A stretch of 64,000 bases of DNA from Larimichthys crocea. Its lineage: Eukaryota; Chordata; Actinopteri; Sciaenidae. Below the pieces are notes generated by a model, which saw only the letters and a program-made list of their open reading frames with translations, was not told where the DNA came from and did no database searches. A program made the translations under genes and the position numbers. Position 1 is the first letter of the stretch; the number at the start of each line of letters is the position of its first letter. The stretch spans positions 21,884,705 through 21,948,704 of the forward strand of contig NC_040028.1 of assembly GCF_000972845.2 (NCBI RefSeq). Direction: 5' to 3'. Positions 55,510-64,000 of the stretch are shown here, piece after piece.

Positions 55510-56170
55510 ATGTGGATCCATACCTCTATATGCACTGTACACGAGACCCATGGCAGAGCTGCAAAGGGAGATTGTCAAGCTGAAGAAGGAAGCCTTTCAG
55601 GCTTGGTTTTCCGGGATGCTAGAAGGGCTTTAGCTTTGGCAGCCAGGGAAACAAAATGCCAGTGGTGGGAGGAGTTCAGGGATGCCATGGAGAATAACTT
55701 TCCATTGGCCTCAAGGACGTTCTCTGTTGGAAAACAGTGGAATGCTTTCTCCTAGTGGGGAGTGAGTTGGTTCCCCAAAATAAGAAGTTCAAGTATCTCA
55801 GGGTCCTCATGGGAAAATGGAATATGAGATGGACCCTATGATCCAACCCTCACATATAGTAGTGACTGAAAAATCTGGATACAAGCAGCTAAAATGAGTT
55901 TCCTCTGTAGGGTTGCTAGGTTCAGACTCAGAGATAAGGTGAGGACTTCTGGAGCTTTGGAGGCATTCTGGTAATGTCCAACTGGCAGCAAGACCCAGAA
56001 CTCACTGGATGGACTAGCCCATCTAGCCTGGGAAGGATTCCCCAGCAGGAGCTGGAATAAGTTGCTCTTGAGAGAAACATCTGGAATGCCCTGCTGAACC
56101 TACTGCCGTAGTGACTAGACCCCAGATAAGTGGAAGGCGATGGATAAGTGGATGGGGACCTTGTGAAGAC
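55510..56170 (+). mobile_element. degenerate Rex3-like relic
   Basis: EIVKLKKEAFQAW and WWEEFRDAMENNF match the Rex3 linker before reverse transcriptase. KKFKYLRVLMG, then FLCRVARFRLRDKVR and a terminal DKWKAMDKWMG, match the C-terminal domain and tail. The reverse transcriptase core is deleted. It lies upstream of OR-A7. Confidence 0.7.
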
Positions 56171-56556
56171 CTTGCCATTGCACATAGTTCCATTCCCCAT
56201 TTCTTAACTTTTGAATCCCTGAAGTTAAGTGAAGCTACAAGCTAGTCAGCACTTTCGACATCAACACCAGCACAATGTGTCAAGTACGTATTTAAATAAT
56301 GATTCAAAATCAGCCGAATAAAGTATTTTCAGAGAGTCACATCTGTGGTCAGTAAATCAGAATCTTGCTGCTTCAAATAACTCATTTATATTTAGACAAA
56401 TAAGGCAAGGTGGAAAATATGGTATAAAGCTAGGAGGGATTCTTTTTAGCTTCACCTTTTCATTTCTTACATTCATAATAGTGTAAATGTTTTACAGACA
56501 GCGTAAATACACATGCAATGTTTTGCATTGACAATTTTAAACACTGGAAATGTAGT

Positions 56557-56690
56557 TTGTGGCACACCTCGGCTCCCCTTGTGTGTTCACGTGGCTGCTC
56601 TCAGGGTAACAGCTCAACAGTATAAAGGTTCAGCAGCTGCCTCAGTCTGGACTAGATCAGAGCAGGATGCTGTGTATTTGACTAAAATAT
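56557..56690 (+). promoter_or_regulatory. shared subfamily-A OR upstream block (copy A7)
   Basis: E-box CACGTG near 56589, TATAAAGG at 56631 and a CAGCAGCTGCCTCAGTCTGG initiator zone, 608 bp before the ATG. The leader between carries a ~220-bp partial tandem duplication (GAAATGTGTTTATGTTGAAT repeated near 56858 and 57075) that A4 and A5 lack. Confidence 0.5.
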
Positions 56691-57238
56691 AGATATACAT
56701 ACACTGATGCAAAGACTGTTTTCTGAATGTCTTTATGACTTTATTAACTGGGCAGACCACAGGACTTATTTAAACAATATATTTTGTTGTTTGTCTTTAT
56801 TTTTAGCTTCAATGGAACAAAAGTTTTATTTGAACACATCTTTCTGAATGACTTGAAATGTGTTTATGTTGAATATTATCAGACAAAATTGTTTGAAATT
56901 TGCAGTTTATTAACTCTTTAATATGTTTAATCTATTATAGAACAGTGTTCTTAATTGTGACTGTTTTCACTTGTGAAGAAGGACATTTTGAGTCTGTGCC
57001 ATGTGATAACCTGATGATGATTGAGAAATGTTTGCTTTTTGCATTTAGTGTCAAAGACTTGTTTATTTCTCCTGAAATGTGTTTGTTATGTTGAATATTA
57101 TCGGGTCAAATTGTTTCGAATGTGAAACCTACAGACATTTTGTTGAGGCCAGTTTAAACTGTAGTACCACTCATTTTGTCCTTTTAATCAGTTTTGTCCT
57201 CCCTCTTTGTCTCCATCACTCTCACGTCTCTTGCAGAC

Positions 57239-58186
57239 ATGAAGAACAACGACAGCCTGAATCCTGACTATTTTCAGTTGACTCTGTTTTCAGATCATGG
57301 CTCCCTCAGATATTTGTTCTTCAGTCTGTGTCTGTTGATCTACATGACTATAATCTCTGCTAACATTGTCATTATTCTGGCAGTCTGCCTGGAGAAGTCT
57401 CTGCATCAGCCCATGTACATGTTTATCTCCTTTCTGTCTTTAAACTCTCTGTACGGCTCAGCCGGCTTCTTCCCCAGGTTTCTGATGGACATTCTGTCTG
57501 ACACTCATTTCATCTCACGCCCACTTTGTTTCATTCAGATTTATGTCATTTACACGTATGCATCATATGAGCTGATTATTCTCAGCATCATGGCCTATGA
57601 CAGACTGGTTGCTATTTGCCAGCCTTTACATTATCACAGTAAAATGACTTTAAAGACGGTGATTCAGCTTTTGATGTTTGCTGTGCTCTATCCTGCATTT
57701 GCTATCAGCTTAGGTGTATGTCTCACTGTTCGATTAAAACTGTGTGGAAATAAACTGCACAGGGTTTTCTGTTCTAACTGGCCCGTGGTTCAGCTCTCCT
57801 GTGTGGACACGACTCTGAACAACATCGTAGGTCAGTTTGTGACAATGACGACCATCTTCATCCCCCTGTTCTTCGTCCTGTACACCTACCTGCGCATTCT
57901 GCTCGTTTGCAGAAGAAGTTCGTCTGAATTCAGAGGAAAGGCGTTACAAACCTGTCTGCCTCACATGGTCACATTTGTAAACTATTCTATCTCAGTTTTT
58001 TGTGAGCTTTTGCTGACTCGTTACAACACTGATGAAATTAGTCCATTTGTCGTTGTTGTTTTATCTCTGGAGTTTCTGATCATTCCTCCCATCAATAATC
58101 CTCTAGTTTACGGCCTGAATCTGCCTCAGATCAGACGAGTGATCTTCAGATTTTTCAAGACACACAAAATGTTTCCCACTGCCTAA
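57239..58186 (+). CDS. olfactory receptor, teleost subfamily A, intact mosaic (A7)
   Basis: A 315-residue single-exon OR. Residues 1 to about 180 equal the A4 type (LHQPMY, Cys97, MAYDRLVAIC). Loop 2/TM5 is of A1/A3 type (CVDTTLNNIVGQFVTMTTI). TM6-TM7 is of A6 type (TRYNTDEISPFVVVVLSLEFL, then RRVIFRF). KALQTCLPH and PPINNPLVYGL are intact. The C-terminus KTHKMFPTA is its own. The start follows CTCTTGCAGAC by 0 bp in the MKNN frame. The patchwork suggests gene conversion. It is the last OR before the tRNA-like region. Confidence 0.95.
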   Translation: MKNNDSLNPDYFQLTLFSDHGSLRYLFFSLCLLIYMTIISANIVIILAVCLEKSLHQPMYMFISFLSLNSLYGSAGFFPRFLMDILSDTHFISRPLCFIQIYVIYTYASYELIILSIMAYDRLVAICQPLHYHSKMTLKTVIQLLMFAVLYPAFAISLGVCLTVRLKLCGNKLHRVFCSNWPVVQLSCVDTTLNNIVGQFVTMTTIFIPLFFVLYTYLRILLVCRRSSSEFRGKALQTCLPHMVTFVNYSISVFCELLLTRYNTDEISPFVVVVLSLEFLIIPPINNPLVYGLNLPQIRRVIFRFFKTHKMFPTA

Positions 58187-58440
58187 AACATACTTTAACA
58201 AACTTAAATATATCTGTCGGTATTTCTAATAAGGTGGGTTGAAGGAGTTTTTCTGGATGTCAAACTGTATTCAGATCTTTCACAATTTCTGATAAGTAGT
58301 TAAATGCGAATTCGATTGGTTTGAACTTGGTGCAAGAACAATAAACTTGAAAGTTCCTCCCGTGGAGGAAGTGACATCTTTCAATAATTTTCTGTCAAAT
58401 CAGGCAAATTCATAAAATGACTTCATAAGAAAAATCATCC
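58187..58440. other. 3' flank of OR-A7, no gene seen
   Basis: A/T-rich; AATAAA at about 58340 could be the polyadenylation signal. Confidence 0.5.
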
Positions 58441-58443
58441 ATC

Positions 58444-58516
58444 GTCCCTGAGAGTTCATAAACCACCAACCTCTTTGTTAACACCCTGAGCGTGCTGCTT
58501 TAGGCGCATGCTTTTG
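58444..58516 (-). pseudogene. tRNA-Asn(GTT)-like relic
   Basis: The minus strand has GTTAAC at the anticodon position, AGGTTGGTGGTT at the variable/T-arm junction and TCAGGGAC at the acceptor end, as in eukaryotic tRNA-Asn. The D arm and T loop are badly eroded, so it is not functional. Confidence 0.4.
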
Positions 58517-58705
58517 ACGGTCTCATATTGTTGACCTGACCAGTTTAAAGAGAGTTCATGGACTTTCACGTTCATGTTCTTTAGCAAAATATAGATTTTG
58601 CTAATGGCTGGGCTCACCATTATGCTTGTATCTGCACTGACTAAACGTGACGTTTGATGTTCTAATCTTTGAAAAATACTTTAACAGTCTAAAAACCCAA
58701 AGCAC

Positions 58706-58777
58706 ACACCGCTAGGATTTGAACCCAGGATCTCCTGTTTACTAGACCAGCACTATAAACAACTAAGCCACAGTGCC
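58706..58777 (-). tRNA. tRNA-Thr(AGT)-like sequence, probably decayed
   Basis: The minus strand starts GGCACTGTGGCTTAGTTG (A box intact), has an AGT anticodon in CTAGTAA and a GGTTCAAATCC B box, and ends CTAGCGGTG. This is the order and spacing of a eukaryotic tRNA-Thr. The acceptor stem has a mismatch at pair 1-72 and wobble pairs, and the anticodon stem has one mismatch, so it may be a pseudogene. Confidence 0.5.
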
Positions 58778-59333
58778 TTTAGTGCTGCTTCTTTCAAAGG
58801 GTTTCAAATGAACAGCTGAATTGAATCAAATCAGCTTTTTATTTTCTTACATTTCTTTTTCAGTAAAAACAAGGACTCAGTTTTGAGCTCTGGGCCGGCA
58901 TGATACCCTTTGAGACTTCTTCAGACACAAGGATGAGCTCTGGAAGTCAAGGTCATGGTAATATAGGATGTAGCCTTTAGGTGAACTATGTACTGTAGTC
59001 TATGTCCTGTAGGACATTTGCAGTGGTCAAGGCGTCCTCTGTCTGGACAAGCATACCTAATAGGGAACTGTCTTAGGTTGCAGAGAGAGCTTTACCACAA
59101 CTGAGTTTCCACATGAGTAGGTAGCAAGGAAGTATATTCTTTGTTGATTCCTGTTGCATGTAAGGATGGGTCCAGGCTTGTATTACAGAAAATTAAAGTG
59201 CCTTCAACCTCAGATCTTGGACTCGTCTCTTCATTGACGCATCAGCTATGAAGAAACCATCATTACAGGGGACAAACTGACGCATGTATACCCCAGTTTC
59301 ACAAGCAAAACCTCAAATTTGAGTAATAATTAT

Positions 59334-59404
59334 GTGTCCGTTGAGGGGTTTGCACCACCAACCTCTTGGTTAAGAGACAAGCACTCTGGCCAATCCCAGA
59401 CCAC
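59334..59404 (-). pseudogene. tRNA-like relic (Asn-derived, CTT anticodon)
   Basis: The minus strand contains TTAACCAAGAGGTTGGTGG (the tRNA-Asn-like anticodon-arm to T-arm stretch) and a GGTGCAAACCC imperfect B box. The anticodon position reads CTT rather than GTT. Stems are damaged. Confidence 0.35.
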
Positions 59405-59774
59405 GTAATCATGGCTTTATGCCTTCCATATTGTTTTGTAACAGAATTAGCTCTGGTTCTCTGGATCACTCTGTTCAGGATTCTTGGAACCTGCTTGACA
59501 AGTGCGATCTCAAGGTGAACAGACCAGTTTAAGCAGAATGCATGGCCCATTCATCATCCCCTTGCTGGGCTAACCATTATGCTGGTAGCTGCATTGACTG
59601 CACATGATGTTTGGCTGATTTTAATTGTTGTAAAATGGTTTAATGGTCTAAACCACTCAAGAGCAGGCTTCACCAGCAAAACACCCTCACACATCACACC
59701 TCCTCCTCCACACTCCATCATGGGAACCACACATACAGATACTATAGTTTTTGCCATAATGTGGATTAGAACAG

Positions 59775-59880
59775 AATAGGGCAAGTTTATTTGTATAGCA
59801 CAATTTGTACACAAGGCAATTCATAGTGCTTTACAGAGGCAAGGAAAAACATTGGACATTAAGACAAGCAATAGAAAAAA
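59775..59880. repeat. fish interspersed-repeat tail
   Basis: GGCAAGTTTATTTGTATAGC and the following CACAAGGCAATTCATAGTGC are phrases of a very common fish retroposon tail. No gene is seen. Confidence 0.6.
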
Positions 59881-59883
59881 AAA

Positions 59884-60276
59884 TTAAAGAGGAACTATGC
59901 AAGACTTTTGCCTTTATTATATGTAAATTATCAGTTTATTTAACAGCTTGGGAATAATTGTGATGGTTAACTACGGATAGAATGGAGGCTCTCCCTTCCC
60001 TTCCACCTAGCATATCTTGGCCGAAAATCAACCCTGCAGGAACAGTGCTTCTGACCCAGTTCTCATCTCGGCGGCACCACAACACAAACGGTCTGTAACC
60101 CGTAATCTCTTGTTTATGACAGATAAGACAACACAAATATACACATCATAACATTGTTTATGATAAATAACATTATGTCAGCTTTGTTGAAAACAAATGC
60201 ACATGGCCAGGTGGGGAAGAGAAAAGGGTTAGCAAAACAGCGAAAAAGTCACCAGACTTGCATAGTTCACCTTTAA
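59884..60276. mobile_element. MITE with ~25-bp terminal inverted repeats, copy 2
   Basis: Close copy of 11288-11702. The ends TTAAAGAGGAACTATGCAAG and (reverse complement) TTAAAGGTGAACTATGCAAG pair well. It lacks a ~25-bp interior piece present in copy 1. Confidence 0.75.
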
Positions 60277-61175
60277 ATGCTGTATGACTGTCCAACCTGA
60301 AATATGTATTATTAGCCTCATTTAATAATCAAAGGTCATGTGAGCAAAGATGGGGCCACTTTGGATAAATTGCCCAGTTTGGCCTCGTGTACAAATTCAC
60401 TTTAATTGAGCTTTAATTGGTAAAAGCCCTCAAGCCCACATGGGAACTTACAGGTGAAGCCTATGTGTCTAATAGAACTCACCAAGTTAGGCCCCACCTA
60501 AAACCCAGCCTGAGCTCACTTCAGGAGCATATGGGGCTTACATGGTTTGCATAAAAGTCTCCCACTTGGGTCCCACCTAAAGCCCAGCCAGATCCCTCTT
60601 AAAGTCACACAGGTGGGGCCTAATTTGCCCAGTTGGACCCCATTTAAGATCCAGTCTGATCCCTCTTAGTGCCTATGTGGGCGAAGATATGGGGCCTACA
60701 TGGGTCCTGTGCAACCCACCAAGTTGGGCCCCACCTGAAACCCAGTCAGAACCAACTTGAAACCCATATGGCCAAACACAGGTGAGGCCACCATGGAAAC
60801 TGCGGACAAACCCACTTGAAACCCATAATGTAGCCTATTTGGGACCCATGTAAAGCCCAGCCAGATCCCTCTTAAAGTCACACAGGTGGGGCCTAAATGG
60901 GTCTCAGATAAATTGCCCAGTTGGGCCCAATTTTGGATCCAGTCTGATCCCTCTTCATGCCCATGTGGGCAAAGATATGGGGCCTACATGGGTCCTGTGC
61001 AACTCACCAAGATGGGCCCCACCTGAAACCCAGTCAGAACCAACTTGAAACCCATATGGGCCAACACAGGTGAGGCCACCATGGAAACTGCGGACAAACC
61101 CACTTGGGACCCTTATCTGCAACCCAAATTTAAACCATATGGGCCCCACATGGACATGCTGGCTGGGAGGGGACT
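60277..61175. repeat. GGGCCCCAC-rich ~260-bp tandem repeat
   Basis: After the MITE-linked tail, a unit starting AAAGCCCAGCCAGATCCCTC and ending in AACTGCGGACAAACCCACTT occurs at about 60590-60830 and 60853-61105. A partial, older unit precedes them. Open frames here are by-products of the repeats. Confidence 0.75.
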
Positions 61176-61317
61176 AAAAACACAGTCCTGGTGTGCGCCA
61201 GTGTTACAGTTGATGGTGTATTAAGGTGTGTGAGGTGTACCTGTCTACTCTAACCACCTTGCAACTGTCAGGAAGTCAAAGATCCAAATGGTTGTTGCCA
61301 TGGCCAGCACGGGTCAC

Positions 61318-61735
61318 CTACTGACCACATGTCCTACCACCTTCCTCTACAATGGTGCTTTTGAACATGGCAGTCTTGTTCCCATGTCCCCAACCTCCCC
61401 TGGGATGCACAAGAAATTCTTCATCTGGTTCCACTTGGTGGACAAACACATACAACAGACAGAGCCTTCCCCATAGCGACTCATAGTTGCACAGAGGTGA
61501 CCTTCCACTCTCCAGGGAGAACTCCAACACAGCACTCAGCCAGGGGTTTGTGAGGAGCCCAATACTAGCCGTTTTCTCTCCAGAAAAGGTGAGAGTCCAC
61601 GCCCTCTCTAGAAGTCTGGTTTCAGAACCAATGGTATGTGTAGAGGTGAGTCCAAATATATCCAGCTGGCACTGTTCCACCTCATGCACCAGTGAGGGGA
61701 CATTCCACCTTGATGTGAGGAGCCAGCACACTTCA
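61318..61735 (-). mobile_element. degenerate Rex3-like endonuclease relic, inverted copy
   Basis: Reverse complement of 45420-45870 with a 21-bp loss near its start (LVGKELK region). It is bounded at 61178-61220 by the same GTGTTTTTAGTCCCC phrase found near 46000. Confidence 0.75.
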
Positions 61736-61889
61736 CAGTCTGGGGCACATTCTTTTTCTTTTCAATGCGTTTTTTTTGAATATGTTAAACATGAAGTCAG
61801 AAGTTAATTAAAACGTGAAGTGAAGTAAAATTCAGAGTGGTAATATTCTAAAGATGTTGTGTTGGAAAAGTCACCATGATGATGACCAC

Positions 61890-61937
61890 AAGCAGAAAGG
61901 TCTCATTAGTGTAGACGCATCCACACTAATGAGAATC

Positions 61938-61973
<36 letters not shown>

Positions 61974-61975
61974 GT
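61890..61975. repeat. half hairpin followed by (TTA)n microsatellite
   Basis: CACAAGCAGAAAGGTCTC is followed by CATTAGTGT and its complement, but the outer complement is missing. A pure ATT/TTA run follows at 61940-61973. It is equivalent to the full hairpin at 45201-45263. Confidence 0.75.
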
Positions 61976-62049
61976 TCTACCACATTTTTACACTTTTCTT
62001 TAATTTTTTACAAATTCATACAATATTTCACAATATTTTACAATTCTCA

Positions 62050-62160
62050 CTTGTTAAGTCAAGTCAACTTTATTGTCAATGCTGCTATGTGTACAGTACA
62101 TACAGAGAATTGAAATAGCGTTCCCCTCAGATCCCTGGTGCAAACAGCCACATACATGCA
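62050..62160 (-). mobile_element. 3' UTR fragment of L2/Rex1-type LINE
   Basis: Reverse complement resembles 23085-23190 (CTGTTTG, then ATTTCAATTCTCTGTATG-like and the terminal AATAAAGTTGACTTGACTT). Only the 3' end is present. 62161-62640 is A/T-rich with no gene. Confidence 0.7.
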
Positions 62161-62653
62161 ATGTAAAACATACAATATAAAAATATATACAAGTCAAAAG
62201 TATAAATAAACTCTAAATATGGCAAATATCGCAGTATAAACAGAATGAACATTATAAATATTGCAAATATTGAAAGATTACTTAACTTTGTTCAGGTAAT
62301 CTCACACTATTCTACAAATTCATTCAATATTTCAAAATATCCTACAATTCTATCTTTTCATACAAATTTCCATAGATGCATCGGGCATTTCAGCAGAGGG
62401 CATCCACACTGTATTTCCGCAGGATATGCAAGTTTTTCTAGTTTTATTTAGAGACGCTGGAGTTTTGACCTCTTCAGGGTTTCTGAAAACTGCAGCCAAT
62501 TTCTTTGTCATGAGTCATTACAGTGATGAAGGTGATGTTTTGCGCGTTATAGAAATAAACCCTCACATTAAAAACATTCCAAGAATCACATAAGTCATAC
62601 CTATAAATGATGACACAAAGCGATGACTGCAGCTTCATATCCAGTTATAGTTA

Positions 62654-63571
62654 TCACATTCTGCAAAACAGCCTCTTGAGGTGTTTATAAATTTCTTTCA
62701 TTTTTAGTCCATATATGATCGGATTAAAGAGAGGATGATACACTAATAATTGTAAGGACATTATGAAACGTACAGTTTTTGGAAAATCAATTTCCAGTCT
62801 CAGCAGAAGTACATCATATGCACTCAAACAGGAGAAGTTGATTAAAACTATGAGGTGAGGTAAACAGGTCTGTGCAGCTTTTCTCCTGACTTCTCTACAA
62901 CTTCGATAAGTTATTATAAATATTCTGGTGTATGTAAACAGTATGAAGAGTACAGGGAGAAGTACAAGATTTACAAAAACTATCAAACCATATATATTCT
63001 CTGTTCTTGATTCCACACAGTGAAGCTTGTAAACTGTGCTGTTACAAATGATTCCTTTGAAAGTAAATTTACAGAGTTTCTTATTCACATTCTGAAGAAT
63101 TGGCCCTGCAATCTTACAAAAAGGCACAAGCCAGGCTAAAACCAAGAACATAATCACAGTGTTTTTTCTCATGATGGTTGGATATTGCAGAGGTTTACAT
63201 ATAGACACATACCTGTCATAGGCCATAGCTGCCAACAGTAAGAACTCTGAACAGGCTAAAAAGTAAAATATGAACCACTGAAAGACACAGGCTGAATATG
63301 TTATGATCTGTTTGTCAGACAGAAAGTCAATCAGAAGCTTTGGGTAGAAAACAGTGCTGTAAACAACAGAGTTGATTAACAAAGCTGCAATGAAAATGTA
63401 CATAGGCTCATGGAGGTTTGGGTGAATCCAGATCAGATAGACAACAGTAGAATTACTGCAGAGTATCAGAATATATGCTGTGAACATGATCACAAAGTAA
63501 AGATATCCGTATTTATCAATGTTCACGTACCCATCAATAATTATATATGTTACGTTTACTTGATTATCCAT
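62654..63571 (-). CDS. olfactory receptor, teleost subfamily B, intact, minus strand (B3)
   Basis: A 305-residue single-exon OR starting MDNQVNVTYI. It has N-glycosylation site NVT, LHEPMYIF, TM3 Cys95, [34 protein letters not shown], and basic tail KHLKRLFCRM. It is collinear without gaps with B1 (46779-47696). Differences cluster in TM3, TM5 and loop 3 (FYFLACSEF, VNLVLLPVLF) and in TM6-TM7 (SLQLLVYHP). It is the only intact OR on the minus strand. The same upstream block as B1 follows at 63572-64000. Confidence 0.95.
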   Translation of the reverse strand: MDNQVNVTYIIIDGYVNIDKYGYLYFVIMFTAYILILCSNSTVVYLIWIHPNLHEPMYIFIAALLINSVVYSTVFYPKLLIDFLSDKQIITYSACVFQWFIFYFLACSEFLLLAAMAYDRYVSICKPLQYPTIMRKNTVIMFLVLAWLVPFCKIAGPILQNVNKKLCKFTFKGIICNSTVYKLHCVESRTENIYGLIVFVNLVLLPVLFILFTYTRIFIITYRSCREVRRKAAQTCLPHLIVLINFSCLSAYDVLLLRLEIDFPKTVRFIMSLQLLVYHPLFNPIIYGLKMKEIYKHLKRLFCRM

Positions 63572-64000
63572 GAAGGTTGTCTTATATAAACAGACTATAT
63601 ACAGTCACTATTAGATTTTCTTTCATTCACCTGTACCTGACCTCCACATACACTTGTATCTGTTGAAATATCACAGAAAACACAGACCTTCAGGATTCAG
63701 AAAGTGAACTGTTTGAGTCTGTGGATGGTTTTTAATCAGCCTTCATAACCCTCAGTGGATCTCATTAAAATCTGCACCAAGGTCTACGACTATCAGAACA
63801 ACTTCATCAAACTCTAGAGGCCTGAACCACAGGTGGTGTTCACTGTTTTCCTGTGCCAATGTCATCAGAACTGACCCTGTATTACAATCATCATTGCTAT
63901 AGAAATGCACTAAACACTGTACACAGATTAATTTTAATAATTTACCTGACACTCGCTGTTTTGATTTGTTTATTTTGTGAACAGGTTTGTAAAGTGAAGC
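63572..64000 (-). promoter_or_regulatory. conserved upstream block of OR-B3
   Basis: Reverse complement of the blocks at 46455-46778 and 4226-4664, and the longest copy visible. It extends to the window edge, where ACAGCGAGTGTCAGGTA matches 4274-4290. The same acceptor-like and donor-like sites are kept. Confidence 0.45.

Noticed and set aside
60696..61149. Two minus-strand ORFs of similar sequence
   Set aside because: They are two units of a G/C-rich tandem repeat, not a gene family.

Overview
The window is nuclear DNA of a ray-finned (teleost, probably percomorph) fish. The support is: intronless seven-transmembrane olfactory receptor (OR) genes of fish type, a Rex3 (RTE-clade) LINE, L2/Rex1-type LINEs, a Gmr1-type Ty3/gypsy element with integrase ahead of reverse transcriptase, a chromodomain gypsy element, a Tc1 relic and long CA/GT tracts. 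There are no operons. Apart from the ORs, I recognise no host protein-coding gene.

The cluster holds two OR subfamilies. Subfamily A (proteins starting MKNNDSLN) has three intact genes (34226-35173, 43057-43995, 57239-58186), four frame-broken copies (13201, 24088, 28753, 37597) and one short minus-strand 3' fragment beside an N gap (39896-40009). Subfamily B (starting MDxxxNVTY) has intact genes at 46779-47696, 50362-51288 and, on the minus strand, 62654-63571. It also has a 3' half gene (54347-54738) and a scrambled relic (4665-6051). Most A copies share an upstream block with an E-box and TATA box 400-620 bp before the ATG, plus a splice acceptor 2 bp before the ATG, so a non-coding 5' exon is likely.

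Layout: 1-9958 is a giant imperfect palindrome (arms about 4 kb) built of Gmr1, LTR, satellite and LINE relics, with the B relic in its loop. 10.0-12.5 kb holds a candidate solo LTR, an L1/Tx1 LINE tail and a MITE. 12.5-14.2 kb is OR-A1. 14.4-23.2 kb is a nest: an L2-type LINE split by an LTR, itself split by a 3.4-kb Rex3. 23.2-39.9 kb is an array of OR-A duplication units separated by fold-back elements, solo LTRs and a second Rex3. 40.0-41.35 kb is an internally deleted chromovirus. 41.7-51.3 kb carries OR-A6, OR-B1 and OR-B2 with Rex3, L2 and Tc1 relics. 51.9-54.7 kb is a LINE fused to a half OR. 55.5-58.2 kb is OR-A7. 58.4-59.4 kb holds decayed tRNA-like sequences, followed by a MITE, a GGGCCCC-rich repeat and the inverted OR-B3.

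The intact receptors would act singly as odorant GPCRs in olfactory neurons. The rest of the window records how the cluster grew: segmental duplication, inversion, gene conversion between paralogues and repeat-mediated recombination. Several 'pseudogenes' differ from intact copies almost only by 1-bp indels and lie near an assembly gap, so some of them may be assembly errors.
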